From Hydrocarboniclastica marina (GTDB lineage: Bacteria; Pseudomonadota; Gammaproteobacteria; Pseudomonadales; Oleiphilaceae): 64,000 nt of DNA. The position numbers were made by a program, and so were the translations under genes. Below are positions 19,067 through 27,811 of this stretch, one piece after another. The stretch covers positions 124,001 through 188,000 of the forward strand of contig NZ_CP031093.1 of the NCBI RefSeq assembly GCF_004851605.1. The letters are read 5' to 3'. Every line of letters starts with the position of its first letter. Position 1 is the first letter of the stretch. The notes under the pieces were generated by a model. It had not been told where the DNA came from and ran no database searches. It worked only from the letters and a program-made list of their open reading frames with translations.

Positions 19067-19097
19067 CTACGACGCCCTCTGGCTGGCTGTAAGGCAT

Positions 19098-19146
19098 AAA
19101 AAAAAGGCGCTCGCTGCTTAGCTTTGTCAGCTTTGCAGGGAGCGCC
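19098..19146 (-). terminator. Leader attenuator upstream of nrtA
   Basis: Reverse strand: the outer stem GGCGCTC/GAGCGCC (19140-19146 with 19106-19112) encloses CTGC/GCAG and AGCT/AGCT inner helices and is followed by eight T residues (19105-19098). It lies between the sigma54 promoter and the nrtA ATG. A short GACC-ACAA-GGTC hairpin just upstream in the transcript is a possible part of the NasR recognition structure. Confidence 0.8.
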
Positions 19147-19197
19147 TTTGCTCAGTTCGTTTGTTGCCCGACCTTGTGGTCTCTTAAGAACAGATAA

Positions 19198-19212
19198 GCA
19201 GTACCCGTGCCA
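19198..19212 (-). promoter_or_regulatory. Sigma54 promoter of the nrtABD operon
   Basis: Reverse strand TGGCACGGGTACTGC: an exact GG-N10-GC spacing with the full TGGCACG -24 box. Transcription would start near 19187, giving a leader of about 120 bases that contains the attenuator. Confidence 0.8.
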
Positions 19213-19263
19213 AAAAATAAGTATATGTAATAAAAGGACTTATTTTATTTGGGTAGACCTTGG

Positions 19264-19280
19264 CGACCCCAAGGAGTGCA
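19264..19280 (-). promoter_or_regulatory. NtrC-like half-site upstream of nrtA
   Basis: Reverse strand TGCACTCCTTGGGGTCG keeps the TGCAC arm and part of the right arm, centred about 85 bases before the predicted start. A second imperfect site, GCACTAAATGGAGC at 19285-19298, sits beside it with a spacer one base shorter than usual. Weak individually. Confidence 0.35.
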
Positions 19281-19337
19281 GGCCGCTCCATTTAGTGCGC
19301 CGAAATGGAACCTGCTGGAGGGAATCAAAAGAGAGGG

Positions 19338-20666
19338 TTACTTGCTTTCAGTGCGGGTCCAGACATCGCCAATTGCGACCATGGCGCGGGCGACATCGAC
19401 CAGACGGCGGCTTTGGTCCATGGCGGTCTGGCGTAGCATTTTATAGGCCTGCTCTTCGCTCATGCCACGATGCTTCATCAGCAGCAGCTTGGCCTTGTCC
19501 AGCAGCTTGCGCTCTTCCAGGGCTGTTCTGGCGGCGGTGAGCTCGTCGTTCATCTGCTGGAGGCGCTGGGACTGGGCCTGCACCAGGTCGATGATCGACC
19601 GACCCAGGCCCGGGCTGACGCCGTCCGTATGATAGCTGTCCTGCTGAAACTCGGCCCGCACGTCGCCCGGCGCGCTGCAGAACACAATAAATGACTGTGC
19701 CGGGTCATGTTCCTGGTGCAAGAGGTCTTCGATCAACGTCTGCTGCCTCGCCAGCCCTTCCCGGGCATCTCGCAGTTTCTCTTCACAGAGTTCGTGGAGG
19801 CGGGACTCCAACTGATCCTCCACTGCCTTCATGGCGTCGATGCGGCCGGTGGCTATCCAGAACCAACGCTGGTCGATGCCTTTGTTTAGCGCTGCTGGCT
19901 CCGCGGCCCGTTCGTCTGGTCGGGCCCGCGCCAGACGCCGCAGTCGGTCCAGTTCCTGCTGCTCCGGCGCGTCCTTGACCTTCTGCCACTCTGTGCGGGC
20001 AGGTGCCTCGGCAAACTCCATGAAGACCTCAAAGCAGCGCTGCTGGGCTTCGTCCAGATGGTCCAGCCTCTCTTTCAGGGACGGATCAAACTGGCCCATG
20101 GCGAAACCTGCCGCGGCCGCCGCCCGCTCCTGGCCTGCCAGCTCTTTGCCCTGCATGAAATTGAACATGGCGACCAGCAGCCTCGAGATGGACGGGTCCA
20201 TGGCGGTTTCGGCGGCTTCAAAGACGATAGATAGAAGGCCGTGCACCAACCCACTGTAGACCTTGCTGGCCCCCTCAGGGCTCAGCTGGTTACTGCGGAC
20301 CTGATGGCGCAACTCACCCAGTTCCGAGAACGCATGAACCACGTAGGCAATTCGGCTGAAGAAGCGGCTGCCGCCCTGAACACCGCTCACTTCTGTACCC
20401 ATCTCTTCCAGGGCAGCTCGGAAGCGGTCGTACTGCTGGTCGGTGCCCGCCTCCATCTGGCCCAGGCAGTCGCCATGCTCGCGACCGCCCGCGCCCAGGT
20501 AAAGGTTGGCCGCGCCCCTTTCGCGCTGAAGCGCGTGGACCAGGTTACTGACGGCGACAACCAGACGGCCCATACGCAGGAAGGCTTCCAGCGCGATGAT
20601 CTCGCAGTTTTTGGAGGCAACGAGATAATCGGTGGCGCTCGCCCCTGCTGTTTGTTCTGGCTTCAT
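19338..20666 (-). CDS. nasR: Nitrate/nitrite-responsive antiterminator NasR (NIT-ANTAR)
   Basis: 442 residues from the ATG at 20666, which has AGGAG six bases upstream; the frame remains open to 20765 but that part is not family-like. The NIT nitrate-sensing domain covers about residues 30-290 (LVHALQRERGAANLYLG; LLVAMFNFMQGKELAGQERA). The C-terminal ANTAR RNA-binding domain covers about 380-436 (LDKAKLLLMKHRGMSEEQAYKMLR). When nitrate or nitrite is bound, the family grips leader RNA hairpins and prevents termination. Three candidate target leaders flank it, at 15434, 19098 and 21179. Confidence 0.93.
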   Translation of the reverse strand: MKPEQTAGASATDYLVASKNCEIIALEAFLRMGRLVVAVSNLVHALQRERGAANLYLGAGGREHGDCLGQMEAGTDQQYDRFRAALEEMGTEVSGVQGGSRFFSRIAYVVHAFSELGELRHQVRSNQLSPEGASKVYSGLVHGLLSIVFEAAETAMDPSISRLLVAMFNFMQGKELAGQERAAAAAGFAMGQFDPSLKERLDHLDEAQQRCFEVFMEFAEAPARTEWQKVKDAPEQQELDRLRRLARARPDERAAEPAALNKGIDQRWFWIATGRIDAMKAVEDQLESRLHELCEEKLRDAREGLARQQTLIEDLLHQEHDPAQSFIVFCSAPGDVRAEFQQDSYHTDGVSPGLGRSIIDLVQAQSQRLQQMNDELTAARTALEERKLLDKAKLLLMKHRGMSEEQAYKMLRQTAMDQSRRLVDVARAMVAIGDVWTRTESK

Positions 20667-20880
20667 CCCAGGCTCCTGGACCCGGTACGCGTGATCATCG
20701 CATTCATGCTCTCTGGCTCTTGCAAAAAAGATGTGTGAGAGAAAGACATGCAAGAGCAGGACCATCTGGGGCCGGCGTATGCTTCAGTTGGGTTTGGCCG
20801 CCGGGGCAGGGCCCGGGCCGGTCGTGCGGGTAACGTGGGTGCCCAGCGGCGCATTTGAATTGCTACATTACAGTGCAACT

Positions 20881-20897
20881 TGCACCGCCGTGAGGCA
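20881..20897 (+). promoter_or_regulatory. NtrC-like site upstream of nasA
   Basis: TGCACCGCCGTGAGGCA has the TGCAC left arm and the terminal GCA of the right arm, centred about 98 bases before the predicted start. It overlaps a separate perfect palindrome, GTGCAACTTGCAC (20873-20885). Confidence 0.4.
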
Positions 20898-20960
20898 GAT
20901 TATGCTGTGCCGCAGGCGGCGGCCTCAGGCAAGTCTATAAAAACAAAGCAAAAGACGCTT

Positions 20961-20975
20961 TGGCATCCGCTTTGC
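20961..20975 (+). promoter_or_regulatory. Sigma54 promoter of nasA
   Basis: TGGCATCCGCTTTGC: exact GG-N10-GC spacing with a good TTTGCA -12 region. The start would be near 20987, giving a leader of about 270 bases before the nasA ATG. The 593 bases between nasR and nasA hold no gene and are explained by this long regulatory leader. Confidence 0.75.
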
Positions 20976-21178
20976 AGCATCCTTCTCATAAGGTTCTTGA
21001 GTGGCTTTTGGGCAGCCTTCTTAACGGCGGTCCCAATAGCCACGGCAACCAGACAGATCGCCGCGGAGTCAATCCCGGCTCAGGCGGTTCGACAGGCAGG
21101 AGTTACGATCTTCTGCTGTTGCAGCAAGCAGGTGCTCGCTGCGAAACACAGCTTTAGGCCCCTCCCATGGGCACCGTT

Positions 21179-21222
21179 GCCCGATAGCGTGAGTCCCCAC
21201 TCTTACGTTATCGGGCTTTTTT
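21179..21222 (+). terminator. Leader attenuator upstream of nasA
   Basis: GCCCGATA (21179-21186) pairs with TATCGGGC (21209-21216), extended inside by CGT/ACG and AGT/ACT, then six T, A and three T. It stands 38 bases before the nasA ATG. Upstream in the leader, CTGCTGTTGCAGCAAGCAG and GCTGCGAAACACAGC can form small hairpins that may be the NasR-binding part. Confidence 0.82.
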
Positions 21223-21259
21223 ATTTGGGACGGGCCGAAACCGGTACGGGAGAAAAACG

Positions 21260-23980
21260 ATGGTGCAGCCGAAGGCGCAGGCGACGACGTGCCCCTATTG
21301 TGGCGTGGGCTGCGGCGTCCTGGCCCGCGCCAGCGGGTCTGCCAGTATCGAGCCGGTCAGCGGCGACCCCGACCACCCGGCCAATTTCGGGCGCCTGTGC
21401 ATCAAGGGCTCGAGTCTCGCGGAGACGCTGGGGGACCAGAACCGGCTGCGCGCGCCCGAAGTCGATGGCAAACGGGTCGGTTGGGACGAAGCACTGGATG
21501 CGATCACCCGGCGCCTGGCAACCGTCCGGGCTCAGCACGGCCCCGAAGCCATCGCCTTTTACCTGTCCGGCCAGTTGCTGACCGAGGATTACTACGTCGC
21601 CAACAAGCTCGCCAAGGGCTTTCTGGGCACGCCCCACGTCGACACCAATTCCCGGCTTTGCATGTCTTCAGCTGTGGCCAGCTATAAGCGCGCGTTCGGC
21701 GCCGATGTGGTTCCGGGCTGCTATGAAGACCTGGAACTGGCCGATCTGCTGGTGCTGGTCGGCTCCAACACCGCCTGGAACCATCCGGTGCTCTACCAGC
21801 GCATCAAGGCCGCAGGCGAGGGCAGGCCCAATCGCAAAATCATCGTTATCGACCCGCGCCGGACCGCGACCTGCGAGATTGCCGATCTGCACCTGCAGCT
21901 TCACCCCGGCACCGACGCCTACCTGTTCAATGGTCTGCTGAGTTGGCTGGCGGCGACCGGTGCGGTGGCGGAAGATTGGGTCCAAGAGCGGGCCTCGGGC
22001 ATGGACGCCGCGGTAGCCGCCGCCAAGGCTTCAGCGCCGTCTCCCCGGGAGGTGGCAGAAGTGTGCGATCTGGCCGAAGCAGACGTCGAAGCGTTCTATC
22101 GGCTGTTCGCGGACACCCAACGCACCGTCACGCTCTATTCCCAGGGTATCAATCAGTCTGTGCGCGGCACCGACCAGGGCAGCGCCATCATCAACTGTCA
22201 CCTGGCCACCGGCCGGGTAGGGCTGCCGGGCGCCAGCCCTTTCTCCATCACCGGGCAACCCAACGCCATGGGCGGGCGGGAAGTTGGCGGGCTGGCTAAT
22301 CAGTTAGCCGCGCATACTGACTATGAAACCCCCGGCGCCCGAGACTGCGTTCAAGCCTTCTGGAACAGTCCGGAGCTTCCCGAAGCGGCCGGCATGAAAG
22401 CGGTGGAAATGTTTGACGCAGTGGCTAGCGGGGCCATTCAGGCGATCTGGATCATGGCTACCAACCCCGTGGTGAGCATGCCTGACGCCGAACGGGTCAA
22501 GGCGGCCCTGGCGAACTGCCCGCTGGTGATCGTTTCGGACTGTGTCGATCACACGGACACCCTCGACCTCGCCCATATCAAGTTGCCCGCCCAGGGCTGG
22601 AGCGAGAAAGACGGCACCGTCACCAACTCCGAGCGCCGCCTATCGCGCCAGCGCGGGCTTCTGCCTGCGGTTGGTGAGTCACGCCCGGACTGGTGGGCGC
22701 TGGCGCAGGTTGGGCAGCGCCTGGGTTTCAAAACGGCCTTTGACTACCCCAACCCGGCTGCGGTTTTTCGCGAACACGCGGCGCTTTCAGCGCAGACCGT
22801 CAAGTTGGGCGGGGGCTTCGACATCAGTGCGCTCGCTGAGCTAAGCGATCAGGCCTACCGCGACCTCACGCCCTTACAATGGCCCGTGACCCACGCCCGC
22901 CCACTGGGCACCGCCCGCCAGTTTGGCCAGGGCCGCTTCCGCACGCCCGACGGTCGCGCGCGTTTTCATTCCGTAGCCTTGCCTGTCCATGCGGGCGGGC
23001 CGGCTGCCGACGCAGGCAAAAATCGCCACGAAGACCCCTTGTCTCAGTCCCGCCCCAACGCCGAATCTACCCCCGGGTCCTTCTATTTCAACACCGGCCG
23101 CTTGCGGGATCAGTGGCACACCATGTCCCGCACGGGGCGGAGCCCGCGGCTGTGGCAGCATACCAGTGAGAGTTTTCTGGCGATGGCCCCGGCAGATGCC
23201 GATCGTATGGGCGTCGCGGACGGCCAGTTCGTGCGGGTGTCGGGGGCGGCCGGGCAATTGGTGCTGCGTCTGCGGCGGGACAGCGGGCAGCGCCAGGGGG
23301 AGGTGTTCGCACCTATCCACTGGAATGAGCAGTGGACGGGCGCAGGCCGGGTTGGCGGGGTCATCAGGCCGAGCTGCGACCCGGCCTCCGGCCAGCCCGC
23401 GTTCAAACATTCACGGGTAGATATTGAGCCCGTGCAGGTTGAATTTCATGCCGTCCTGCTCAGTCAGCACGCGCCCCCCGGCCTCGACGCGATGACTTAC
23501 TGGAGCAGGACACCCCTGGCTAATACGCAGGCCTGGCGGGTTGCCGGCCAGCACGCACCAGACCGGGATGGTGTCGCCCGGCTGCTCGGCGGCGCACCGC
23601 AGCTAGAGATGCTCGACGCCGCCGATGGCCGGCAGCGCTACGCCCGGGTTGCCGAGGGCCGCTTGCAGGCGGTCCTCATGATCGAGCGTGAGTTTCACTT
23701 CCCGGCACTGGACTGGCTGGATGAACTGTTTGGCCATGAACAGCTGGACGCCCAGGACCGTAAAGCCTTGCTGGCGGCGAGCCCCGCGGGGGTCGAGGAC
23801 ACCGGCCCGGTGATCTGCAGTTGTTTCCAGGTGGGTGAAAAAACCATTCTCAGCGCGATCGGGGAAGGCTGCGACAGCCCGGCTGCTCTGGGCGAGAAAC
23901 TCAAGTGCGGGACTAATTGCGGTTCCTGCCTGCCGGAGATCAAGGCGTTGGTTGAACGCTGCATTGCCTCGGCCACTTAA
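21260..23980 (+). CDS. nasA: Assimilatory nitrate reductase catalytic subunit NasA
   Basis: 906 residues, cytoplasmic (no signal peptide). It binds a [4Fe-4S] cluster through Cys11, Cys14, Cys18 and Cys47 (CPYCGVGCGV .. GRLCIKG) and Mo-bisMGD in the large domain. It reduces nitrate to nitrite. Typical blocks: LTEDYYVANKLAKGF, NTAWNHPVLYQRI, TGQPNAMGGREVGGLA. A C-terminal BFD-like [2Fe-2S] module (ICSCFQVGE .. CGTNCGSCLPE) probably receives electrons from the FAD subunit encoded at 14153-15388. The start ATG 21260 has GGAG eight bases upstream. Divergent from nasR. Confidence 0.96.
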   Translation: MVQPKAQATTCPYCGVGCGVLARASGSASIEPVSGDPDHPANFGRLCIKGSSLAETLGDQNRLRAPEVDGKRVGWDEALDAITRRLATVRAQHGPEAIAFYLSGQLLTEDYYVANKLAKGFLGTPHVDTNSRLCMSSAVASYKRAFGADVVPGCYEDLELADLLVLVGSNTAWNHPVLYQRIKAAGEGRPNRKIIVIDPRRTATCEIADLHLQLHPGTDAYLFNGLLSWLAATGAVAEDWVQERASGMDAAVAAAKASAPSPREVAEVCDLAEADVEAFYRLFADTQRTVTLYSQGINQSVRGTDQGSAIINCHLATGRVGLPGASPFSITGQPNAMGGREVGGLANQLAAHTDYETPGARDCVQAFWNSPELPEAAGMKAVEMFDAVASGAIQAIWIMATNPVVSMPDAERVKAALANCPLVIVSDCVDHTDTLDLAHIKLPAQGWSEKDGTVTNSERRLSRQRGLLPAVGESRPDWWALAQVGQRLGFKTAFDYPNPAAVFREHAALSAQTVKLGGGFDISALAELSDQAYRDLTPLQWPVTHARPLGTARQFGQGRFRTPDGRARFHSVALPVHAGGPAADAGKNRHEDPLSQSRPNAESTPGSFYFNTGRLRDQWHTMSRTGRSPRLWQHTSESFLAMAPADADRMGVADGQFVRVSGAAGQLVLRLRRDSGQRQGEVFAPIHWNEQWTGAGRVGGVIRPSCDPASGQPAFKHSRVDIEPVQVEFHAVLLSQHAPPGLDAMTYWSRTPLANTQAWRVAGQHAPDRDGVARLLGGAPQLEMLDAADGRQRYARVAEGRLQAVLMIEREFHFPALDWLDELFGHEQLDAQDRKALLAASPAGVEDTGPVICSCFQVGEKTILSAIGEGCDSPAALGEKLKCGTNCGSCLPEIKALVERCIASAT

Positions 23981-24050
23981 CAGTTTTGCCAGCGATCAGA
24001 AACAGAAAAAACTATACTGGGGGCCGATAAATTCAGCTCCCGGTCCTTCT

Positions 24051-24614
24051 ATGCCCCACGACAGTACCCGTTTCGACCACGAGGCGGTCATCGAAAGCAC
24101 CCGCCTCTGGCTGGAGAAAGCGGTGATCGGCCTCAACCTGTGCCCGTTCGCCAAGGCCGTCCACGTCAAAAAACAGATCCGCTACCGTGTTACGCCATGT
24201 ACCACGCCCGAAGAGCTGTTATCCGTGCTGGTAGAGGAGCTGTTGCATCTTTCCCGGACCGACCCGGAGCAGGTCGACACGACCTTATTGATACACCCCG
24301 CGGTGCTGCAGGACTTCCTCGACTACAACGATTTTCTCGCCCTGGCCAATGAACAACTGGCCGTGATGGAACTGGAGGGCGAGATCCAGATCGCCAGCTT
24401 CCACCCCGACTACCAATTTGCCGGTGTAACCCCCGAAGCCATGGAGAACTACACCAACCGTGCGCCCTTTCCAATCCTGCATCTCCTCCGCGAAGCCAGC
24501 ATTGATAGGGCCGTGGCGGCGTTTCCCGACGCGGCTGAGATCTTCGAGCGCAACATTGCGAAAATGAATGCCCTGGGACTGGACGGGTGGCGCAGCCTGT
24601 TCGAGCAGCGCTAA
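24051..24614 (+). CDS. DUF1415 family protein
   Basis: 187 residues from the ATG at 24051, where family similarity begins (..ESTRLWLEKAVIGLNLCPFAK). Conserved blocks VIGLNLCPFA, IASFHPDYQFAG and YTNRAPFPILHLLRE are typical of this widespread proteobacterial cytoplasmic family of unknown function. It follows nasA after 70 bases; a functional link with nitrate assimilation is not evident. The Shine-Dalgarno is poor. Confidence 0.85.
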   Translation: MPHDSTRFDHEAVIESTRLWLEKAVIGLNLCPFAKAVHVKKQIRYRVTPCTTPEELLSVLVEELLHLSRTDPEQVDTTLLIHPAVLQDFLDYNDFLALANEQLAVMELEGEIQIASFHPDYQFAGVTPEAMENYTNRAPFPILHLLREASIDRAVAAFPDAAEIFERNIAKMNALGLDGWRSLFEQR

Positions 24615-24653
24615 CACCACGCAATAACACCACGCCATAACACCAAGCAATAG
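24615..24653 (+). repeat. Three tandem 13-bp imperfect repeats
   Basis: CACCACGCAATAA, CACCACGCCATAA and CACCAAGCAATAG follow each other directly after the DUF1415 stop codon. Probably slippage-derived; no function inferred. Confidence 0.8.
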
Positions 24654-24690
24654 CACGGCGCGATCACGGGACGGTGGTCCGTTGGGGTCG

Positions 24691-25395
24691 TTAGCTGAGG
24701 GGCGTCAGGGCCTGGGGAGAGACCCGGTAGCGTCGGCCCTCGCAGGGGCCGGTGCCCTGCACCGAACAGGTCTTGCGGTTAACCCGGGTGACCTTGCCCT
24801 GGAGCTCATTATTGCGGCCGAAGCAAACGACATCCCCCGGTTTGAAACTCGCCAACGCTTCCCGCGGATCCGCGATCTGAACGCTGGCGTCCGGAATCAT
24901 CTGGCCCCGGTTCCGTGCCAGCTCCAGCAAGCTTTGCCGAAAGCCGTCGGCGATGCCGTCCCGGTGCAGGTCGTCCAGTATGCGGTAGAAGGCACTGTTG
25001 TGGACCGAGCCCCGGGTACGGCCGCCGCTGACGGTCTGCACCAGATGGGCAAATTCATGGCAGCCGGTATGGGCCAGCAGGTTGGCGGCCGAGACCCGGC
25101 CATCGAAGTAACCGCGCGCGAGTATTTCCCGCGTGGAAAGCCAGCTCGCACAGGCCCGTGGGTCCAGCTTGTCGGCCACCATCTTGGCGCCGAACGTAAT
25201 GCTGTGCTCGCCGCTGTGCAGATCAAACCGGTGATGGGTGGCTCGACCGCCCCCGACCCGGATCGCCGGGCGCGGGTACTTCGCTGCCCGCTTTCTGCTG
25301 TACCGCTGCGTCCACGCCGGTATGATGGGCAGCAGTACCAGCTCGGTGGTGTCGCACAGCGTTTGCGCCAGTTCGCGTGCCTGGTGGACGCTCAT
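24691..25395 (-). CDS. Putative zinc metalloprotein with HExxH motif, SprT-like
   Basis: 234 residues. An HEFAH motif (His113, Glu114, His117) sits in LLAHTGCHEFAHLVQ, and a third possible ligand, His132, is in GSVHNSAFY, as in SprT/wss1-type zinc proteases. The C-terminal 50 residues (PGDVVCFGRNNELQGKVTRV) look like a small KOW/SH3-like barrel. No signal peptide is seen, so it is cytoplasmic. Catalytic activity is inferred from the motif only. The start ATG 25395 has GAGG upstream and is divergent from the EamA gene. Confidence 0.65.
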   Translation of the reverse strand: MSVHQARELAQTLCDTTELVLLPIIPAWTQRYSRKRAAKYPRPAIRVGGGRATHHRFDLHSGEHSITFGAKMVADKLDPRACASWLSTREILARGYFDGRVSAANLLAHTGCHEFAHLVQTVSGGRTRGSVHNSAFYRILDDLHRDGIADGFRQSLLELARNRGQMIPDASVQIADPREALASFKPGDVVCFGRNNELQGKVTRVNRKTCSVQGTGPCEGRRYRVSPQALTPLS

Positions 25396-25497
25396 GGAAG
25401 CCTCGGGTCATAAAAAAGGGGTGGCGTATTGTCGCCGGATTGGGGCCGGGGCGAAAGCTTGCCTTCAGGTCCTGGCCGGTCAAGTCGCGGAGGAGCC

Positions 25498-26406
25498 TTG
25501 TCGAATACTGCTACGCCCAAACTGTCCCGCCGCGCCCAGGGCTTCCTGCTGACGGCGCTTGGCGTGCTTTTCATTTCGCCCGACGGTCTGCTGGTGAAGA
25601 TCACCGAGGTCGACGGTCTGGTCGTGTTGTTCTGGCGCGGGCTCCTGCTAGCCATCGCCTTTTTTGTGATCAGTCTGGCCCGTTACGGCCGTAAACTGCC
25701 CGCCGTGTACCGGCGGTGCGGCTGGCAGGGCTGGTTCTGCGCGACGGCTTTCGCGTTCAGTACCCTGGGCTTCGTGCTGGGCATGAAGCACACTGCCGCG
25801 GGCAACGTTCTCGTTATCCTCAACACGGCCCCTGTGATCGCCGCAATCATCGCTCGGGTCGTCTGGCACGAACGGCTGCCCGCCCGGACCTGGGCTGTCA
25901 TCCTCGTCTGCGTTGGCGGCGCCACACTGATGGCCTGGAGCGAGATGGGCCAGAGCAACCCGTTTGGCCTGGTCATGGCCCTGGTCGCCGCCACCGCGTT
26001 TGCCGCCAACCTCAACGTGGCGCGCTCACGGCCCAGCGCGGATATGAGCGTCATGCTGACTTTCGGGGCGGCCATGCTAGCCGTCGCGGCCGCTATCATG
26101 GGCGGCGCCCAATGGCCCGCCTGGCCAGACTTCGGCTATCTCCTGTTGTTGTGCCTGTTCTTCCTGCCCATCGCCTGCACCCTGATCCAGGTGGGGCCCC
26201 AGTACCTGCCTGCCGCCGAAGTCAGCCTCATGCTGTTGCTGGAAACCATCATCGGCAGCTTCCTGGTCTGGCTCTTTCTCAACGAGATTCCGTCGTCGCT
26301 CAGCTTTGTCGGCGGTGGGTTGATCCTGGGGGCGCTGGCGTTGAATGGGGTTTACGAGATGCATCTTGGGCGGCGAAGAAGGTTCAGGGTGCCGCCGCCG
26401 GTTTAG
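25498..26406 (+). CDS. EamA/DMT-family transporter
   Basis: 302 residues, about ten membrane helices in two EamA repeats (about 15-140 and 150-290). The start is the TTG at 25498, which has GGAGG just upstream and gives a normal short N-terminus; the upstream open frame is not membrane-like. The family exports metabolites or amino acids; the substrate is unknown. The tail is basic (GRRRRFRVPP). Confidence 0.85.
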   Translation: MSNTATPKLSRRAQGFLLTALGVLFISPDGLLVKITEVDGLVVLFWRGLLLAIAFFVISLARYGRKLPAVYRRCGWQGWFCATAFAFSTLGFVLGMKHTAAGNVLVILNTAPVIAAIIARVVWHERLPARTWAVILVCVGGATLMAWSEMGQSNPFGLVMALVAATAFAANLNVARSRPSADMSVMLTFGAAMLAVAAAIMGGAQWPAWPDFGYLLLLCLFFLPIACTLIQVGPQYLPAAEVSLMLLLETIIGSFLVWLFLNEIPSSLSFVGGGLILGALALNGVYEMHLGRRRRFRVPPPV

Positions 26407-26591
26407 TTGTGGCAGCTTGGGCTGTGACTGGGGGGGGATCATCTTGCGGCTCAAAACATCGTGAAAGCGAGGGCGGCGTTGAATCGCCCAGAGCCTCTGT
26501 AATTGCGCTTTCCTGCGTTGGTTGTGGTTAAATAAGGTTGCACAAGGCAATCAATATCGGGTGGCGGCACCCGGCAACCGGCGCAACTACT

Positions 26592-27608
26592 ATGAGCGAA
26601 GACGTGCTTTCCGGGCTACTACGGCGTGTTCGTCTTCGCGGCGCCCTCTTTTTCAATGTTGAGTGTGTCGGTGCCTGGGTGACCGAGGCGCCACTTGCCG
26701 CGCTGATCGCCAACGTTGTGATGCCGGCGTCTGAGCACCTGATGGAGTATCACGTGGTGCTGGGCGGCCGCTGCTGGGCGGGTATAACGGGCGAACCGGC
26801 CTTTGAAATGGCCGCCGGTGATGTCGTCCTTTTCCCCCACGGCGACGCGCATGTATTGGCCAGTGCGCCGGGGCTGCGCGCCGAGCCCAATCTTCCTTAT
26901 CTGATCGCGGGTCTGAAGCAGCGCAAGGGCTTACCCTTCATGGTCCGCCAGCTCGACGATAAGCTTTTGCAGCCGACAGTGAAGGGCGTTGGTACACCGT
27001 CCCCACCGGTTGCCACGCTGCTTTGCGGCTTTCTGGGCTGCGACCGCGCACCTTTCAATCCATTACTCTCTGCCTTGCCGCGGGTTATACACGCCCGTGC
27101 CAGCGAGTTATCTGAAGATAGCTGGACCGGTCAGTTGGCCCGGCTGGCGGAAGCGGAGTCCCGCAGTAGCCGCCCCGGCGGCGAAGCGGTCCTCGAGCGC
27201 ATGAGCGAAATGATGTTTGTGGATCTTGTCCGCCACTATCTCAGCACCCTTCCGCCAAGTCATACCGGCTGGCTCTCCGCCCTGCGGGACAGCCATGTTG
27301 GGCGGGCTTTGAGACTGATGCACAGCCGCCCAGCAGAAGCCTGGACGCTGGAAAAGCTCTCCGGAGATGTGGGTCTCTCTCGCTCTGCGCTGCAGGAGCG
27401 CTTTGCCGAGCTGTTGGGGCAGGCCCCCATGCAGTATCTCAGGTGCTGGCGCATGCAGGTCGCCTCAAATCTGTTGGTCGAAAGCAACGCCAAAATCGCC
27501 ACGATAGCCCGTGACGTGGGTTATGAGTCGGAGGAGGCTTTCAGTCGCTCCTTCAAGCGCATCGTAGGCGAGCCCCCCGCCGCCTGGCGTCGCGACCGCT
27601 CGGTTTAA
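26592..27608 (+). CDS. AraC-family transcriptional regulator with N-terminal cupin
   Basis: 338 residues from ATG 26592. The N-terminal part (about 1-190) is a cupin-type sensor resembling the AraC_binding family of regulators with a short effector pocket (HVVLGGRCWAGI; GDVVLFPHGDAHVLAS). The C-terminal double helix-turn-helix (about 235-335) shows LEKLSGDVGLSRSALQERFA and IATIARDVGYESEEAFSRSF. It precedes the methyltransferase gene on the same strand by 203 bases, a candidate target. Confidence 0.88.
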   Translation: MSEDVLSGLLRRVRLRGALFFNVECVGAWVTEAPLAALIANVVMPASEHLMEYHVVLGGRCWAGITGEPAFEMAAGDVVLFPHGDAHVLASAPGLRAEPNLPYLIAGLKQRKGLPFMVRQLDDKLLQPTVKGVGTPSPPVATLLCGFLGCDRAPFNPLLSALPRVIHARASELSEDSWTGQLARLAEAESRSSRPGGEAVLERMSEMMFVDLVRHYLSTLPPSHTGWLSALRDSHVGRALRLMHSRPAEAWTLEKLSGDVGLSRSALQERFAELLGQAPMQYLRCWRMQVASNLLVESNAKIATIARDVGYESEEAFSRSFKRIVGEPPAAWRRDRSV

Positions 27609-27811
27609 CCATCGGTCTTAACTGTCCATTTTAACTATCCGTCTAAACATCGCCGGTAATTCAGTCATACACACCGGACGTACGGTCATTCAGCCGCAAG
27701 GCAAACCCCCGCACTATACAAAGGTCTGCTGCACGTCCATTTTCCGGGAAGTAAGTGTGTACGGTTGCCGCTGTATCAGACCCAACCCTCTACCATTCCG
27801 GGAGAACGATC

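Noticed and set aside
20873-20885. Perfect palindrome GTGCAACTTGCAC upstream of nasA as an NtrC site
   Set aside because: The arms are in the opposite order (GTGC..GCAC) to NtrC sites and the spacing is too short; the overlapping TGCACC site fits better.
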